From: CAZTEB01 sp964612735
GTDB taxonomy: Bacteria; Patescibacteriota; Microgenomatia; UBA1400; PJMF01
Assembly: GCA_964612735.1 (NCBI GenBank)
Contig: CAZTEB010000021.1
Span: 1-14,596 of the forward strand
DNA: 14,596 nucleotides
Reading direction: 5' to 3'
Made by a program: the position numbers and the translations under genes. Under the pieces are notes generated by a model. That model was not told where the DNA came from. It worked only from the letters and a program-made list of their open reading frames with translations, and ran no database searches. Of the stretch, positions 13,486 through 14,596 are shown piece by piece. Position 1 is the first letter of the stretch. Each line of letters starts with the position of its first letter.

Positions 13486-13512
13486 AGTATACAACTAGTT
13501 ATTTTCTGTTAA
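13486..13512 (-). promoter_or_regulatory. Candidate promoter before map
   Basis: TATACT (13486-13491, 5 of 6) lies five bases before the map ATG. The best -35 is TTAACA (13507-13512, 5 of 6), at a short 15-bp spacing and inside the end of the upstream gene. Transcription would begin at the ATG. No SD is present. Confidence 0.4.
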
Positions 13513-14130
13513 GTTGTAAACTGCTTTTTTTAAGTAGTCGAACGAGCCTTGCTTAAATTTCTTAAGGCGGTAAAAATGACCTAAGAAATCATCTAAGGAC
13601 TTGCTTTCTCGCACCAGCTGAACAAATGTATTAGTAAAGACTACCCTAGTTCCAACGCCTGGAATAGTGATGTCCTCAATATACTTGTCACCTTTGATTT
13701 CAGCAGCCCGTCTAATAATGTTGAATGCTGTTTTTCCTCCTTTAGATGAATTAGTTGTTTTAACAGAAATTCTTGACATTTCTTCAGACAATAAGGAAAC
13801 TCTAATGCTTCCGGCAGGCAAATATGACTGCAGCTTGTCTTCAAATCTTTCTACATGCCTAAAGGTCGGTGTCATCTTTAACAAATTCATAAATTCCAAA
13901 AAAAGCTCAGGTGACAAAACAAAAGTTACGTCATTTACTCGTAGAGTCTGGATCATCTGCAAATCACCGTCAACATTTTGAAAAGAAAGAAAAACTTGTA
14001 CGGCTATGCTTTGTTGAGTCCTTATTAACTCACCCAAAAGACCAGCAAACTCAGAGCTTGAAACTTCTAGTAAGCTCTCTAATTTTTCTGGATCAACAGT
14101 AAAAGAACTGAGTTGTTCATCAAGTTTCAT
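13495..14130 (-). CDS. Unrecognised 211-aa protein between adk and map
   Basis: I do not recognise this protein. It has no signal peptide, no membrane segment and no cysteine, so it is probably a soluble cytoplasmic protein. The N-terminal part is helical and acidic (residues 1-40). A beta-like segment at about 42-72 (SIAVQVFLSFQNVDGDLQMI) and a second mixed segment at 107-172 (SIRVSLLSEEMSRISVKTT, then IEDITIPGVGTRVVFTNTF) follow. A lysine-rich helical end at 186-205 (YRLKKFKQGSFDYLKK) could bind nucleic acid. Its base composition is about 36% G+C in the lines I counted, against roughly 55% in parts of map and adk, and its codons prefer A and T. It follows a terminator-like hairpin after adk and starts with ATG and no clear SD. 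A TACACT box at 14142-14147 is a weak promoter candidate. It looks inserted into a conserved operon. Confidence 0.75.
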   Translation of the reverse strand: MKLDEQLSSFTVDPEKLESLLEVSSSEFAGLLGELIRTQQSIAVQVFLSFQNVDGDLQMIQTLRVNDVTFVLSPELFLEFMNLLKMTPTFRHVERFEDKLQSYLPAGSIRVSLLSEEMSRISVKTTNSSKGGKTAFNIIRRAAEIKGDKYIEDITIPGVGTRVVFTNTFVQLVRESKSLDDFLGHFYRLKKFKQGSFDYLKKAVYNLTENN

Positions 14131-14151
14131 AGATAGTTTTCAGTGTAAAAT

Positions 14152-14197
14152 AAAAAAATTGAGTTAGAACACCAAAAAACCTTACTCTCCCAACTCA
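14152..14197 (-). terminator. Possible intrinsic terminator after adk
   Basis: Read on the minus strand, TGAGTT (14192-14197) and AACTCA (14160-14165) can pair, with a few weak inner pairs (GGA/TTC) and a long loop that contains the adk stop codon. One A and seven T (14152-14158) follow. The long loop lowers confidence, but the stem plus T tract fits a stop between adk and the A+T-rich gene. Confidence 0.45.
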
Positions 14198-14596
14198 GTC
14201 ACAATGCTATCAAATACTTCTTCTACGGTTTGCTCACCGTCTACCTTAACTAGCTTTCCTTTACTTCCATAGTAATCTAGCACGGGCGTGGTAACCTCGT
14301 GAAAGAGCTCAATGCGCTTACGAATAGCCATCAGCGTCTCGTCTTCACGATCACTGACTCTGCCAGAGATGCGCCAAAGTGCCTCACGATCGGTAACGTC
14401 TATTAAGACAACTTTATCTACTCCATTGCCACCATCGAAAGCCTCAGCCTGCGGAACAGTACGAGGAAAACCATCCAAAATGTAACCCTTGGCGTACTCA
14501 GGTTTGGCTAAGTAGGTAAGAATGATCTCGAGCGTAGTGTCATCTGGGATCAAAGCTCCAGAGTTCATGGTTTCTTTAAGCCATCTACCTAGCTTC
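14182..14596 (-). CDS. adk: Adenylate kinase, C-terminal part (short-LID type), 5' end outside the window
   Basis: About 137 residues are visible and the frame continues past the right edge, so the N-terminal P-loop is not seen and the Met at 14568 is internal. Adk balances ATP, ADP and AMP. Recognisable parts are LKETMNSGALIPDD (NMP-binding region), the hallmark GYILDGFPRTVPQAEAFD, VVLIDVTDREALWRISGR and, after the LID, IRKRIELFHEVTTPVLDYY. The LID is reduced to a short loop (GRVSDREDET) without the zinc-binding cysteines or the 30-residue lid of long-type bacterial enzymes. Upstream, secY is expected in the usual cluster order but is not in the window. Confidence 0.95.
   Translation of the reverse strand, partial: KLGRWLKETMNSGALIPDDTTLEIILTYLAKPEYAKGYILDGFPRTVPQAEAFDGGNGVDKVVLIDVTDREALWRISGRVSDREDETLMAIRKRIELFHEVTTPVLDYYGSKGKLVKVDGEQTVEEVFDSIVTELGE

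Noticed and set aside
1..14596. Alternative genetic code with TGA as glycine
   Set aside because: TGA ends the NYN gene, infA and the last permease at the expected family lengths, so the standard code applies.
1..14596. CRISPR array, insertion sequence, tRNA or rRNA genes
   Set aside because: No spaced direct repeats, transposase motifs, terminal inverted repeats, tRNA cloverleaf or rRNA sequence was recognised on either strand.

Overview
The window looks like chromosomal DNA from a member of the Candidate Phyla Radiation / Patescibacteria (Saccharibacteria or a relative). This placement is inferred from gene content and style, not proven. The clues are a lamin-tail surface protein, a VanZ-like protein, a large membrane protein with a CPR-style extracellular tail, a divergent HU, ribosomal proteins with Lys-rich extensions, very tight packing, and start codons that mostly lack Shine-Dalgarno (SD) sequences and often sit directly behind a -10 box. 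TGA is used as a normal stop (NYN gene, infA, last permease), so the glycine recoding of Absconditabacteria/Gracilibacteria does not apply.

Left part (1-3957, + strand): the 3' end of a large membrane protein, a NYN-domain (PIN-like) RNase, a secreted protein with two lamin-tail domains, a VanZ-like membrane protein and a divergent HU. In the 87-base gap between the RNase and the lamin-tail gene, the minus strand carries a near-consensus promoter (TTGACA, 16 bp, TGC-TATACT). A two-hairpin stretch ending in an intrinsic terminator with seven T follows it. I read this as an unannotated small RNA of about 59 nt.

Middle (4016-8248, + strand): a five-gene ABC-2 exporter cassette in the order permease A, permease B, ATPase, permease A', permease B'. 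The two permease pairs are paralogous and flank a single ATPase, so one ATPase may serve two permease heterodimers. The substrate is unknown.

Right part (8253-14596, - strand): the conserved translation/transcription cluster, read in its own direction as adk (partial), an unrecognised 211-aa gene, map, infA, rpmJ, rpsM, rpsK, rpsD, rpoA, rplQ, rplM, rpsI. It meets the ABC cassette tail to tail with four bases between the stops. Promoter-like sequences lie before map, infA and rpmJ, placing the start of transcription at or a few bases before the start codon. The 211-aa gene is much richer in A+T than its neighbours, follows a terminator-like hairpin, and looks inserted between adk and map. No rRNA, tRNA, CRISPR array or mobile element was found.
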